DNA of 64,000 nt from Nemophila menziesii (GCA_029959085.1 JARWIR010000023.1:5655860-5719859); one strand, 5' to 3'; positions 1-12,652 are shown, counted from the stretch's first letter. The notes: generated from the letters alone by a model not told the origin. Made by a program: numbers and translations.

Positions 1-102
1 CCTAACACCTTTCCTAACCCAAATAAAGCTTGCTCCACCTATGATCGAGAGTTACAAATTTCAAGAGTGTTTAAAGCTTTGAGTTGGGGGTCAACAGAGA
101 TA

Positions 103-460
103 ATGAGAAGAATAGGTTTTATGGGAGATGAAGTATCAATGCAAGGTATTGGATAAGTTCTAGAAGAAATCAATTGAGATGGGTACTAGTTCAGGAATAA
201 ATTACAAGATAATTCGAGTCAAGCAATTAGAGAGGAACCGGTTTTTGGTGGATTCAAATCCTAAAAAGCAAGCAATTGTAATTAGGGAGCAGAAGATGCC
301 AATAACTCTTCTAATCAAAGATTCCTATATCAGGGATGGACAAAGCTTCTGGCACACTAGTAGTTGTTGCCAAACCAAAGATTTCTGGACAAACACCTTC
401 ACGTGAGAGAGTATTCAAGAACAAACAAAGTTGGAGAAGAGGAAAAACAAGAGATTTCTA
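103..460 (+). pseudogene. ORF3 remnant of element Z
   Basis: An ATG lies just after a GAGTTGGGGG tract, exactly as the ORF3 ATG of element B follows GAGTTTGGGGTG. The downstream words (for example a stretch ending in caccttcacgtgagagagtat) match the fossil ORF3 at 28207-28420 and, on the - strand, the remnant at 33840-34323. The frame is broken by stops and the middle domain present in A and B is missing: the sequence runs almost directly into the 3' UTR. Element D has the same shortened layout, which suggests a family-level deletion and not damage to this copy alone. Function unknown. Confidence 0.5.
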
Positions 461-670
461 GAGTGTGATTGATTGGGATAGAGCATAAGAGTATGTAAGG
501 AAATAAGAAATTGGTGATACATGAAGTTTACATACATAAAAAGCACTGCACCCTATACCGGGTATTGACCATGCAAGGTAATAGCCTCGAAGAGTATGTT
601 TTCTTTCTTCCTTACCATTTCTTTATGTGCAATATCTGTTAAAAAAATTATTTTATTTTTGAGTCTTTTC

Positions 671-690
671 GAGCCGTGGGGACACGACTC
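671..690 (+). promoter_or_regulatory. Post-ORF3 hairpin, Z copy (one mismatch)
   Basis: GAGCCGTG, loop GGGA, CACGACTC. It has the same position and loop as the perfect hairpins in elements A and B, with one C:A mismatch in the stem. It is followed by ATTTTTGAGTTTGGGGTG as in B. Confidence 0.55.
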
Positions 691-2135
691 ATTTTTGAGT
701 TTGGGGTGTTGGGATTCGTTGTCCCTCAACTCCATTTTTATGTGTTTTATTGTTTTTTAGGTAAAATTAAAATTTTTGTGAGAAGGATTAGATGTATGTA
801 GAGTGTGTTTAATAGCTTGAAAGCATAATCTCAGTAAGTTAATGATAGAAAGTAGTATGTTTATGAGCTATTTTGTATGCTTTGAGTATTTGCAAGAAAA
901 CACACATTGATAGTAAAGAAAAGATTAGTTAGCAATGCGATAGAAAGTATGTTCGATCTCAGGGAGCCTTGAGTGGTGTGTAGGCCGTGAGATCCAAGCT
1001 AGTTGATAAACCCATTTGATGAACGTGCTAAAGGTAAGAGAATGACGAAATTACATAGTTTAGAAAGTGATTAAGGCAGATCTTTCATATTGAAGCCATT
1101 TGAAACCTTTTAACTTTCTCACCCTTTTATTTTGATTATTTTATATCCTTCTCAGCCCCTTCTAGCCTTTCTAAAGCCTTTTTATTTAACCACATTATAA
1201 GCCATATCCCTTTAGATTATAGCACTTTTCCATATGACCCGCACTCGAATTGCGATGCATAGACAATTGTTTTAGAGCTTGAGTTTGGAGTGGTGGGTCC
1301 ACCATTATGGGAATTGTTATTAGGTTGGGATTTTTGAACTTATTAATTGTGCTCTGTTATTATATTGATGATGATTCACATGTTTATATTGTAACCCTTT
1401 GACAGGGTAATAGTAAATGAAAAAAGCTAAAAAGCATGAAAAGAAAAGAAATAATTATGAGAAAAAATAGTGTGATATCTCAACATCAAAAAGAGAGTCA
1501 TAGCCATACAAAAGAAAAAAATTATATGAAAATAATATATTTGGACCGGCAAAGTGGAATTTTTATGTGAACATCTTTATGCTTTAATTAGGTTATTGGG
1601 GATGGTACTTTGTGCATCGATAAATCATTGGGTTGAGTGAGAACGTTTTATGAGAGTAACTCAAGCTCTAGGGCGATTCGTTGATGGCTAGTGAGGCAAA
1701 GCCAAAAGCTCACTCTAAGTTGTCCAAATATACTTATCATACCGTCCCTAAGCCAACATTACAACCTTAAAGACCTTTTGATTCTTTGCTATGAAATCTA
1801 AGTGATTGAGCCAATATAGAGTAGTTAAGTGGATATTTAGATACTAGTGAAGGTCAATGAACAATCTATAGCCTCCTTGGTGAACTGAATAAATTTCCTC
1901 TCCTTCTTCCATTGCGAAGCTAATCTAATCTTTAATTCAAGGCTTATTGATGGTAGGTATGAAAAGTGTGCAGGTATGTGGTTTGTGAATATTATTACAT
2001 GAAATTTTCTGAGTAGTTTCTTTGTGTCTATTCTATATATTCTGTTATCTTCTTCCATCTGTGCTTAATTGACCTAGGTGTGTATTTAGAGACTTCCCTT
2101 TGTTTTTATCTTTATTGTATCGGGACGTTACAACT

Positions 2136-2151
2136 TTGAGTTGGGGGGTCT
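2136..2151 (+). promoter_or_regulatory. Polypurine tract of element Z
   Basis: TTTGAGTTGGGGGGTC directly abuts the LTR start at 2152. It corresponds to the tract before the 3' LTR of element B (46744-46756). By position it is the plus-strand DNA primer of reverse transcription. Confidence 0.6.
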
Positions 2152-3703
2152 TAATGTCTCCCCATTTGTGATGATTTTATATTAGTTGGAGACATCATTT
2201 TTAGTGTTTTAGGAAGTCGAGTAGTCGATTTACACATGATATATTGACTTTCCTATTTTTAGTCTTAATTTAATGATTTATTATTTTTAGAGCATATTGG
2301 GTTTAATTATTTATTTAGTATGAAGCTTTAAAGATATATATGGAGATTAATTATATGTCAAGTCAATTTTAAGAGATAAAGGAAAGAAGATATACATGGA
2401 AATCGGAGATATGGAAAGAAAAGATAAGATATGGAAAGATAAAGTTGCCAAATAAATCTGAATTTCACCACTTACAACCATATAAGTGATCATAACTCAA
2501 TATTTGCTAGGAATTTGGAATAATGGTCTAAAGTAAAGTTATAGATATTTCCGAGAAGATTAGTTTCGACTATTGGAACGCGTCAAAAGGATAAATATTG
2601 AAGCAATTATTGCCAAAACAAAACAGCGGCAGATTATTACCTTTTCTATATTTTAGGGTTACGAATTCGAGTTGGGCTAGGAGTCCAATACTTATCTTCT
2701 ACTTCAAGAAAACGAATTAGGTCTTCCTAAACACCTATAAATACACCCTTAAACCATTGTAAACATGTACTTTCTTAGTACCAAGTATAGGCTTAGTCCT
2801 TGCTTGTATTTTCTTAGTTTTAAATAGTAGTTTAGTCCTTTAATTTAATATGCATCCTTAGTATCAAGCTATTCATCCAAGAAGCAAGCTTGCCTATAGA
2901 GGAAGACAAGAAGCACGAAGTTGGAGAGTGACAAACTCCTCTTCCACATCTCACCTTCTCTATATTTAGGGTAATTAGCTATAGATTTGTGGCTTCACCA
3001 TATTTCTAAGATTTTATTTTGTAAGTTTTACTCTTAATTGTTGGGTTATTCTTTTGTCTACATTCATTAATACTATTTGTTATTTCAATTGATTTGAGCT
3101 TGGCGTATATTGTTATTATGTGTTTTGACTTATTGTTACAACCCTATATTTGGCCAATCTTAGGTCTATCCTTAATTATTGACAACACCACATAATAATC
3201 TAGTAGTGACCCTACCTACATAGCAATAAAGGTTTGATTTAACCACCAATCATTACTCAAGGTTTCTTTACCCAAGATCCTGGTAGTGGAGAGGTTGCTC
3301 CTAAGTCCACCCTGACGGGGGTTAGGTAGAATTTAGAATCCCGGTTAATATATGATGTTCAATTCACTCTAAGGTTAGAATAACAACTTAGTAATAGACT
3401 CATATTAATGATCCTAATTTATCTAACTTACATTCATATTTATTTATCTGCATTCGTCTTTATTATTTCTTCTCAGATAATTATTCCTTTAAATATATTT
3501 TATTCTAAACACCTATATTCATCTACGCTTATTTAATACAAGTAGATCTAACGGATTAAATCCCTGCGAACAAACTTGACTTATCATTAAAACTTGCAAA
3601 CGGTCTGTAATACTTGCAGTGGTTTTCTCGTGGTAGACAAGGTTGTGTGTCCTTTATTATTATAATATTTATCTGTGTATTTATCACAACTTTTCCCCCA
3701 CCA
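2152..3703 (+). repeat. 3' LTR of element Z
   Basis: Begins TAATGTCTCC (family consensus TGATGTCTCC) right after the polypurine tract. It is followed about 30 bp later by GGAGACATCA, the LTR-tip inverted repeat seen throughout the family. It is closely related to the solo LTR at 31985-33544, sharing long stretches such as the one around 2470-2600 and the gtccaccctgacgggggttagg block at about 3310. It ends near ccccacca, where truncated Copia sequence starts with no intervening bases. About 1.55 kb, matching LTR lengths elsewhere in the window. Confidence 0.75.
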
Positions 3704-4343
3704 TCCCACGTCAGAAAAGCAAGAAAATAATAGTCACTTAATATATTTTTCTTAGCACTTAAAGGTTGGGCCCTTGGGGGCACCCACTTTTGGGATTGGC
3801 TTGGCTTGCCTTGGTTTACACTATAATTTTTGTAAAACGAAAACGTTGTCGTTTTAATTAAATATTAAAACGTTATAAACAACATTAAATTGTCGTTTTA
3901 ATGTTATAATTAAAACGATACGACGTCATTTTAAATTGGAAGCCTTTAACTTTCTGATTTTTTTGAAACAACACTCTTCTTCCTCAAACGTCATCAGGTG
4001 CTTCTACACCTATAAATACTTGGCCAAAAATTATTTTCATTCATTCAATTTTTTTTGCAAACAAATAACATAAAAGAGAGAAGTTAAACGCCATTTAAAG
4101 TTCGAAATTCTGCAGATTTTCAAGTGTATGATATTTGCAGTGTTGATCGTTGTATCCTGGAGATTGAAGACATTACAAAACGTAAGACACCAGTGAGAGG
4201 CTATTAAACCTTAAAGACATAGGATCCAATCCTAGCCTCGATCAGTAACATGTTTACTGTTTATTTTCATTTATGTCATTTATAAATTTTCTGTTCTTTC
4301 TGTCTTTTTCTTTCTAAATCAAAACAACACACTGGTACTAACA
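3704..4343 (+). repeat. Truncated 5' LTR of the Copia element
   Basis: Matches 9378-10035 of the 3' LTR from tcccacgtcag to the common end ggtactaaca. Small indels and substitutions separate the copies; for example the 3' copy carries an extra block around 9655-9690 (ccatctcccatgtctgaaacg). This indicates an old insertion. The missing outer part is probably U3, so this copy likely lacks its own promoter. Confidence 0.75.
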
Positions 4344-4584
4344 ATTTATGGTTTATTACTTCACAAGTTGGTTTGCTTCAGACTTCATTTTTTCAACTGT
4401 TGAATCCAAATTCTAAGTTCTACAACAAGATCTAAAATCTTGCGACTTTAGTCTACCTAACAAGAGCTAAACTCTTTGGAAAACAAGAATCTGGATATTC
4501 AGTTGTAAGACGATTTTATTTTGTATTGTATACTTCTACTGTATCAAATTTCATCTTCTGTTTTGTTTTGTTTAAACTAACAGA

Positions 4585-5582
4585 ATGTCTAAAGAATCAG
4601 AAAATGCAAATGCTACTGCTACTGCAACAATGAAACAACAAATTGAAATTGGTGGTACTTCAAGGCTTAATGTGCATATGACATCACCTATGGCTCCTGC
4701 TGAAAGACTAGAGAAGTTTCGTGGTGCAAACTTCAAAACATGGCAACAGAAAATATTTTTCTATATGACTACTTTGATTCTTGTGAGGTTTCGCAAAGAA
4801 GATGCTCCAGATGCACAAACTGCTCATGCCGTAGAAGCATGAAATCATTCAGATTTTTTGTGTACACATTATATAGAGAATTGTCTAGACAATTCTCTAT
4901 ATAATATGTATAGCAATATGAAATCGGCTAAGCAACTCTGGGATTCCCTAGAGAAAAAATACAAAACTGAAGACGCCGATACTAAAAAGTTTGTGGTTGG
5001 TAAGTTTTTGGAGTTTAAAATGGTAGACTCGAAATCTCTAATGTCGCGGGTGCAGCAGTTTCAATTAATACTACATGAGTTAGATGCTGAAGGAATGAGA
5101 TTGGTGGAATCCTTCAAAGTTGCTGCATTGGTTGAAAAATTACCACCAATGTACAAAGACTTCAAGAACTATCTTAAGCACAAGCGAAAGCAAATCCTTC
5201 TTGAAGATTTGATTGTTCGTTGAGGATCGAAGAAGACAACTGATTGGACGAGAAAGGAGGTAACTTTCGTACGTTTGAAGCCAAGGTTAATGTTGTGGAA
5301 CAACCAAGGTCTAACCATGGACAATCTAATCACAATAAGAAGAAGGCTAAGTTTGACGGAACTTGTCGCAACTGTGGCAAACATGGTCATTACGCAAAAT
5401 ATTGTCGAAACAAGAAGGCACAAAGTAACCAGAAGAAAGGTAACAATAGTCAAGCAAATATGACGGAGCTTTCTAATGACATTGAAGAGATGAATCTCGC
5501 TGCAATGATTTCTGAGGTGAATCTCGTTGGAAACCCCAAACAATGGTTTGTTGACACCATAGAAACAACGAATGTGTGTTAG
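4585..5582 (+). pseudogene. Copia gag and start of protease (broken)
   Basis: Frame pieces at 4585-4842, 4858-5223 and 5244-5582 together make a Copia gag. The middle piece has the LWDSLEKKY and LPPMYKDFKNYL type motifs of the UBN2-like gag domain. The third piece carries a CCHC zinc knuckle (C-x2-C-x4-H-x4-C, nt 5364-5405), for nucleic-acid binding in the particle. Immediately after comes a WFVDTIETTNVC stretch where Copia proteases normally have WFVDSGATxHxx, so the protease active site itself is damaged (DSGA replaced by DTIE). Stops after 4842 and 5223 and a frame change break the reading frame. Confidence 0.8.
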
Positions 5583-6715
5583 GAGAAAAAACATGTTCAA
5601 GACCTACAAGACGTCTCCAAATGAAGAAATGTTTTACATGGGAAATTCGTCAACCTTAAAATTTTAATGAATGGAGCAAGTTGTGCTGAAAATGACCTCT
5701 GGAAAGGAGTTAACCTCGAACAATATGTTGTATGTACCAGATATTCGTAAGAGTCTAGTTTCCGGTTCCTTACTTAGCAAGGCCGGATTTAAGATTGTAT
5801 TTGAAGCTGATAAATTTTTACTTTCAAAAAATTAAATGTATGTAGGCAAGGGGTACCTATGTGACAGTATGTTTAAGCTAAATGTAATAAACGTGGTACC
5901 TCCTGAAAATGTAACAAATGATGTGATGAATAAGTATTCTTCTTCAGTTTACTTGTTGGATTCCCTTAATTTATGGCATGATTAGGGCATGTTAATTTTG
6001 GTTCATTAACTAAACTTGTAAACGATGGTTTGTTACCAAATGTTAACTTTAAATCTCAAGAAAAATATGAGATATGTTAGAGTCCAAGTTGACAAGAAAC
6101 TCGTTTAAAAATCTTGAAATGTCGTTAGAACCTTTAGAGTTAATTCACAGAGACATATGTGACTTAAAGTTCGTGCAAACTAGAAGTGGTAAGAAATACT
6201 TCATTACCTTCGTAGACGATTACACAAGATATTGTTATATCTACTTGCTTCATAGTAAGGATGAGGCCTTAGAAGCATCTAATCAATATAAAATTGAGGT
6301 TGAGAATCAACTAAGTAAAAAGATCAAGAATCTCATAATGGATAGAGGAGGATAATATGATTCTCCTTTTGAAGAATTTTGTGCTGAACATGGAATAATC
6401 CATCAAACGACAGCCCCTTGTTCGCCAAAACAAAACGGTGTTGTAGAACACAAGAACCGTACTTTAAAAGAAATGATGAATGCTCTTTTGATAAACTTGG
6501 GAGCACCGCATAATTTGTGGGGAGAAGCTTTGCTTAGTACAAATCATATCTTAGATAAAGTACCCCACAAGAAACTAGATAAAAACCGCTACGAACTTTG
6601 GAAAGGAAAACCACCTTCGTTCAAATATTTAGAAGTGTGGGGATGCTTAGCAAAGCTTGCTATTCCAGTGCTAAAGGTGGTCAAGATATGACCAAAAACG
6701 ATAGATTGTGTATTC
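5583..6715 (+). pseudogene. Copia protease remainder and integrase (broken)
   Basis: From about 5920 a degraded pre-integrase zinc region is visible. The frame at 6074-6355 carries the integrase core start (HRDICDL, then GKKYFITFVDDYTRY). The next catalytic Asp lies in a LIMDRGG stretch at about 6340, immediately followed by a stop. The catalytic Glu sits in QNGVVEHKNRTL at about 6430-6460, and the frame continues to 6691 with the usual Copia WGEALLSTNHILDKVP region. Integrase would insert the cDNA copy. At least two stops lie within the core, so no functional enzyme is encoded. Confidence 0.8.
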
Positions 6716-6956
6716 ATTAGATATGCTCACAATAGTGCAGCCTATCGGTTTCTTGTGTATCGATCAAATACTGTTGACATCAGTGTAAACGGTAATTGAA
6801 TCAAGAAAGGCATATTTCTTTGAAACAATTTTCCCTTTCAAAATTACACAAGAACGGAGTTCTTTAAAAAGGACTCATGATGACATAGAAGATGGTCATC
6901 AGGAGAAGGACCAAGAATCGCTACAAGATAATGATGAACCAAGAAGAAGCAAGAGA

Positions 6957-8548
6957 ATGAGAATCTCTACTTCTTTTGGTCCTTACTTCCTTACCTTTTT
7001 AATGGAAGATGAACCGCGAGCCTTTAAAGAAGCTATGTCTATTCTAGAAGCTCCTTATTGGAAAGAAAGAGTTAAAAGTGAGATAGATTCTATCATGCAG
7101 AACCATACATCGGAGTTAGTAGATCTTCCCCCTAGGAGTAAACAACTGGGAAATATATGGATTTTCAAAAGAAAATTGAAAATTGAAGGATCTATCGAAA
7201 AGTATAAGGCAAAACGGGTAGTAAAAGGTTATAGTAAAAAAGAAGGGCTTAACTATTTTGATACCTTTTCACCAGTTACCCGAATTTCATCCATAAGAAT
7301 GCTTATTGCAATAGCATCAGTCTATAAGCTCGAAATTCATCAAATGGATGTTAAAACTACTTTTATCAACGGGGAACTTAAAGAGGAAATCTATATGGAA
7401 CAACCCGAAGGATATATAGTTCCAGGAAAAGAAAGGAAGGTGTGTAGGATTATCAAATCCTTATATGGATTAAAGAAATCACCCAAACAATGGCATGAAA
7501 TTTATGATAAAGTCATGATTGGTAATGCCTTTAAAATAAATGAGTGTGACAAATGTGTATGTGTAACGAGCATTGATAAATGATGTGTAATTGTTTGTTT
7601 ATATGTAGACGATATGTTAATTATTGGAAGTAATAATGACATAATCACTTCTACAAAGAAGATGCTCTCAAGTAAGTTAGACATGAAAGACTTCGGGATT
7701 GCTAATGCTATCTTACGTATTAAGATAGTGAGAAAATATGAGGGGTTAGTATTAAATCAATCCCATTACATTGAAAATATACTAAATAAGTTTAGTAAAG
7801 GCTATACTAATATAGCATAGACTCTAGTTGATGTAAATATACACTTGGAAAAGAATACTGGTGATACAATCAATCAGTTAGAGTATTATCGTCTAATTGG
7901 AAGTCTAATGTACTTAATGAACTACACAAGGCCTAATATTGCACATGCAGTTAGTAAGTTAAGTAGATTTACAATAAATCCAGGAAGAGATCACTGGATT
8001 GCAATAGTAAGAGTTCTAAGGTACTTGAGTACACTCTCAATGAAGGATTGCACTACACTGGAGAACCAGCTGTATTAGAAGGATATAGCGATGTTAACTG
8101 GATATCTGATTCCTCTGACTCAAAATCTACGAGAGGATTTGTCTTTATGTTAGGAGGAACAACAGTCTCGTGGAAATCTTCTAAACAAACGTGTATAGCT
8201 AGATCCACCATGGAATATGAATTTATAGCTTTGGATAAAGCTGTTGAGGAAGCCAAATGGCTTCGTAATTTCCTAGAAGATTTTCCTAATTGGCCAAAAC
8301 CGGTGCCAGCTATCTGCATACACTGTGATAGTCAGGATTCCATCGGTAGAGCCTCATATGAAATGTATAATGGTAAATCTAGACATATAATTCGTAGACA
8401 CAATACCGTAAGACAACTGCTCTCAAATGGGGTTATCACAATTGACTATGTGAGGTCAAAGGATAACATTGCAGATCTGTTGACTAAAGGATTACCAAAA
8501 GAGCAAGGGCATAACTTTTCTAGGGGAATGGGTGTAAAGCCTATTTAA
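6957..8548 (+). pseudogene. Copia reverse transcriptase and RNase H (broken)
   Basis: RT begins with the EAPYWKERVKSEIDSI type motif (about 7045). It shows the KAKRVVKGYSKKEGLNYFDTFSPV block and the MDVKTTFINGEL block, then a stop after 7583. The YVDD catalytic motif is at 7602-7613 in a shifted frame. Further pieces run 7614-7820 and 7845-8078. The RNase H part (8048-8548) shows the [10 protein letters not shown] and [11 protein letters not shown] motifs and ends with [10 protein letters not shown], the usual end of a Copia polyprotein. Several frame breaks occur. The order after integrase confirms Copia. Confidence 0.85.
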
Positions 8549-9146
8549 ATGAGCTTACATAATGGAAACCCTACTTAGTAGATTGGAGAGCCCATGATCA
8601 AGTTCAAAGGGAAAACCAAATTATGCAAAAAGCAACTCGGCGCTAAGCATTGTGGGGGATTTCTCCCGAAACCATTCCTAGAACCTAAATACAATGCTTC
8701 CTGTACAATGTTGAGGTTAAGCAAAGCTTATAATGGTTTTTGTATCTTAAATTAAAAGATAGGGTATTACAGGACACTCTTGACAAGAGACCACCTATAT
8801 GAGTAAAGGAGTGAGGACCGCTCCTAAGAAAATTTTGAAAGACTGGTTTTCTGAAAAATTACTCATGAATCCAGGAGTTGTCCAGGGCCAAAAATGGACA
8901 CAACTGTGAGAACCATATAATGGTCGATAGAATAATATGAAAGTTCTATTGACTTGATTTACATCAAAGCTGAACAGTTCAAGACATAAAGATCACTAGT
9001 TAGCAAGTAAATCCGATAGCCCTTACTAAAGAAGGTTCAAGGCCAAAAGCTACCTTTCTCGACATAGTCTTATTCCATGTTTTTTCTCTCTCGTTTTATT
9101 TTTCATATGCATTATAACCAGTCAATTTCATTCATGTGGGGAATGT

Positions 9147-10035
9147 TATCATTTGGGTCTTTACCCAAGTGAAAGTGCTTACTTTAGCATAATGTTTATG
9201 TGGGTACCGGACCTCGTTATAGGTCGGGACAAAGACGAAAGTTGTTCGTCTTACTTCGGTAATAAATTTCATGTATTCACTTGTGTAAAACAAATGAAAG
9301 GTGAATGAGAAGTTAAGTGTTAAGTGTGAGGTATAGGAAGAATTTTTATGAGCTTGTGGACAAGTGAAAAGTCCTACATCATAAAAGCAATAAAATAATA
9401 GTCACTTAATATATTGTTCTTAGCACTTAAGGGTTGGGCCCTTGGGGGCACCCACTTTTGGGCTTGGCTTGGCTTGGACTATAAATTTTGTAAAACAAAA
9501 AAGCTTTCGTTTTAATTAAATATTAAAACGTTAAAAATCATCATTAAATTGTTGTTTTAACGTTAGAATTAAAACGATACGACGTCGTTTTGAATTGGAC
9601 ATCTTTAACTTTCTGATTTTTTTGAAACAACACTCTTCTTCCTCAAACGCCATCTCCCATGTCTGAAACGTTGCATGTCGGATTTAAACAGGTGCTTCTA
9701 CACCTATAAATACTTGGCCGAAAATCATTTTCATTCATCAATTCTTTTTGCAAACAAATAATATAAAAGAGAGAGAGATTAAACGCCATATAAAGTTCGA
9801 AGTTCTGCAGATTTTCAAGTGTCTAATATTTGCAGTGTTGATCATTGTATCTTGGAGATTGAAGCCATTACAAAACGTAAGAAACCCGTGCGCGGCTAAT
9901 CAAACTTAAAGACATAGGATCCAATCCTAGCCTCCATCGGTAACAGGTTTTCTGTTTATTTTCAATTATGGCATTTTTAATTCTGTTCTTTTTGCCTTTT
10001 TCTTTCTAAATCAAAACAACACACTGGTACTAACA
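9147..10035 (+). repeat. 3' LTR of the Copia element
   Basis: Starts TGTTATCATTTGGG after the purine tract catgtggggaa and ends ggtactaaca, the end shared with the 5' copy. The inner boundary (9147) is inferred from the polypurine tract and TG start, because the 5' LTR does not preserve that part. The region from 9378 on is supported by direct repetition. Confidence 0.6.
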
Positions 10036-10190
10036 GTATATTAGAAGTTGTGAATGAAGTGTTGGATGGAAATAAACGACTGCAAACTAGTGTTGAAAAA
10101 ATGGAACAAAGATTGATAAATCTTGAAGAAAATATATCAGTTTTCTATAAGGAACCAAGAGTAAGTACTTTCAAGGAGTTCAAGTTATTA
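10036..10190 (+). other. Exon-like coiled-coil fragment next to the Copia LTR
   Basis: The + strand reads openly from about 10040 to 10190 with a charged, heptad-like composition (VLDGNKRLQTSVEKMEQRL type stretch). It contains a GTAAGTAC donor-like site at about 10162. It has no visible start and no partner exon. It could be a host exon or transposon fragment cut off by the Copia insertion. The Ulp1-like gene nearby is on the other strand. 10191-10614 shows no recognisable feature. Confidence 0.25.
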
Positions 10191-10614
10191 TAAACTAATT
10201 TAATGTTATTGGTGATCAATTTACATAAATTTAGTAGCGTAGTTTCTAGTGTTTAATATCTAGTAATTTGTGTTTGAACTTATGTGTTCAGTATGTGGTA
10301 ATGAATTGGTAAGTTTTTATTGCCAATCTACTAATGATATAATATTTACTTGATGGTGGAACATGTGTATGAAAATCAAGAACCTTCATTTGGTTAAGAA
10401 ATTGTTAACGCATAGGTCTATATTACTGATTAGTATTGTTTGATGAATTCTTTTGTTTTGGATACTTGCATTACATAAACTTAAATGAAACAAACATACT
10501 TAATGGACCAAAAGTCTTTAACAGCAAATAAAATCCATCAAAAGTCTAGTAAAAGCAAATAAGATCTGACACTACAAACAAAGACAAAGAAACGAATAAC
10601 AATCCCATCACACT

Positions 10615-12652
10615 TCAACCTTCGCGTGGTTCAATAAAATATCGTAGAGAATTGTATGGTGATCTGAAGAGCAATTTTGCCAAATCGAACCTCCTTTTAG
10701 TAGATTCCTTGCTACACCAGTTAATAACCTCGCCAGTTTGCTTTATCATGTTACATACATGAAGTGCACAGTCCAGGGTACCAACTTGCTTAGGCGCCCA
10801 ATCAGGGTAAATAGGATCATCGATTTCGAGAGTTTGTAGTACTTGGTTTTTATCAAGCAATCCAAGACATTCCACTAGTGCAGCCGACTACACAAACAAC
10901 ACGACCATTTCAAACAGAATATTCATGACAACTAGATGAAAAAAAAACATACCAAACATTTGTATTGTTTGAGAAATGAAGGTCGTGGGTTCTTGCTTGG
11001 AAGGATTGAATCACAAAAATGAATCTTCTTATCTTTAAAATCAACTATGTAGAGGACCCAATGATTCTTATTCGCGTTTACCGGCATATAAATCTACAAA
11101 GACAACAGCACATCAAACAATGGGGTTTAATCATTGAGCGCTACATGAAATCAAAATTGTTACCGGATAAAATTATCAACTCAAACTTTTTACCCGTTCA
11201 ACATGCTTCACATAACCGTTGTAGCGCTTTAATTTATAGTATATACGAACATTATCCATTTGAGTATGCATTCCATTGACCAAATGTGTCTACGTTGTTA
11301 TAGAAAACCAAATTAGTACGTTAAATGTTGAAATGGATAAAACTCGTGTAGAAAATAAGTCGATATACTTACAACAAAATAGATAGGCATATACCAATAC
11401 TTGCAGTACGAAGCATTTAGCTTGGTCTCCTCAACCAAGATCTCCCCAACCAAATCAATAACCTGTCATCAGAGAAAATTAGCTGGTTCATTAATAAAAA
11501 ATAACCAAGAGATATAAAAAAAATCAAATGAAGCGAATCTCGTAATTAAAATGTAAAAATACATAAATAACAATAACTCACATCCGCGGATACATAACAA
11601 TAGGGTCTAGAAGTTTGCGCATCTACTTACGATTCAAGTTAAAGCTCGGAAATGATATTATTACATCACTATAATAATTATCAATTAGCATCCTTTACTA
11701 GTCTAGGGATTTTAATAAACAAACCACAATTGAGCTTGTGATTGTACAAACATGGGGTTTGGTTTCAGGTCATTCAAATACTTTAACAACTTCTTGTCGT
11801 TTTTGTTTAGTGCAATCGAATAAGGAGACAATCCATTTTGAGGACCCCTTTGTATAGAATATTGCTTAGCACAATCCTGAGTAGGGGTCCTACAACCACT
11901 TGACAATACCACAGTATCTCTTTTGCCCTTACTAAGCTGTACATCCCTAGATGGAGACTTGTACAAATCGAATGGAGAATAGTGTGCTTTATAGATGCTC
12001 GATTGAACAAGAGGAATTGGTGTTTCACAACCTATTTCGACATCCCTCGACACCCAGGAACCCATTGGTGAACCAAATATGCTGCGGGTTTCTCCGGCTT
12101 TAATGTCTACGAAACCCTTACCCTTAACGCTAATCGCGTCCGCTATAGTTTCCACAACTTCCCTTAATTCTTCAAACTCCGCTCTACCAACTGCTTCCTC
12201 ACTAATCCTACAGAAGAATCCATTACGTTTATTCGTCGCACTAGATGGGGTTCCAAACACATCGTTCAGGTTATCCTTCCTTACAGCTTTAACAGAATCT
12301 TGCATCTCATCGTCTTCTTTATCTTCTGCCAATGCCAACTCAGAAAATCTATACCTATTATAGTTCATTCCCCCCAGTTGTTCAACTCCCTTAACTTCTT
12401 AGAAGTTTGTTACGTGGGTCAATTACGACAAAACGGCATTGTTAGTGGAACGGGTTTATATTTGTTTATGCGCTGAATGTGTTGAAGAAATAGGACCTAC
12501 AAAACATAAATAACAACAAGAATAACGTTAAGGTTACTAGAAAATAACAACCTCATAATCTTCTCAAATACATAACAACTGAATTAGGTTTCCAAATTAC
12601 TCACCTGTAACACGTATACACATTTGGGGAAGTACTTTGATTTAACGTTTGG
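10615..12652 (-). pseudogene. C-terminal half of an Ulp1-like C48 peptidase gene
   Basis: On the - strand several exon-like blocks end at a stop at 10615. The last two blocks carry the C48 cysteine-peptidase catalytic set: His in an NKNHWVLYIVDF stretch (codon 11061-11063), Asp in FCDS (11010-11012), and Cys in LDCALHVC (10768-10770) with the oxyanion Gln six residues earlier (10786-10788). Upstream are a block at about 11400-11460 (VIDLVGEIL type), a 218-residue open block (11712-12368) that looks like the variable linker of such proteins, and a short block ending at a GTGAGTAA donor near 12605. Ulp1 enzymes remove SUMO; plant copies of this architecture often travel in Mutator-like transposons. 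In-frame stops indicate decay. The N-terminal half lies beyond element A (24887-26425). Confidence 0.65.

Larger units (their letters stand above)
1..2151 (+). mobile_element. Element Z: 3' internal part of an old Athila-family retrotransposon
   Basis: This stretch is the region between the third ORF and the 3' LTR of a degraded + strand element that enters from the left edge. It can be followed against the matching region of element B (43900-46756): the GAGTTGGGGG tract ahead of an ORF3 start (about 80-105), the post-ORF3 hairpin (671-690), the GAGTTTGGGGTG tract (about 696), the GAGTTTGGAGTGGTGGG tract (about 1282), and a final polypurine tract directly before the LTR at 2152. No long frame survives. 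The short open frames here are not coding. Membership of the Athila-like lineage is inferred from the shared order of these landmarks. Confidence 0.75.
3704..10035 (+). mobile_element. Degraded Ty1/Copia LTR retrotransposon
   Basis: Two direct repeats (3704-4343 and 9147-10035) flank a region with Copia domain order: gag with CCHC knuckle, protease, integrase, reverse transcriptase, RNase H. Integrase upstream of RT distinguishes it from all other elements here, which are Gypsy. Every frame is interrupted by stops or frameshifts, so it cannot be autonomous. 4344-4584 is the leader, in which I see no canonical initiator-Met primer-binding site (TGGTATCAGAGC). 8549-9146 is the 3' untranslated part, ending in a purine run (catgtggggaa) before the 3' LTR. 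The 5' LTR lacks its first about 240 bp, so no target duplication can be tested. Confidence 0.85.
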
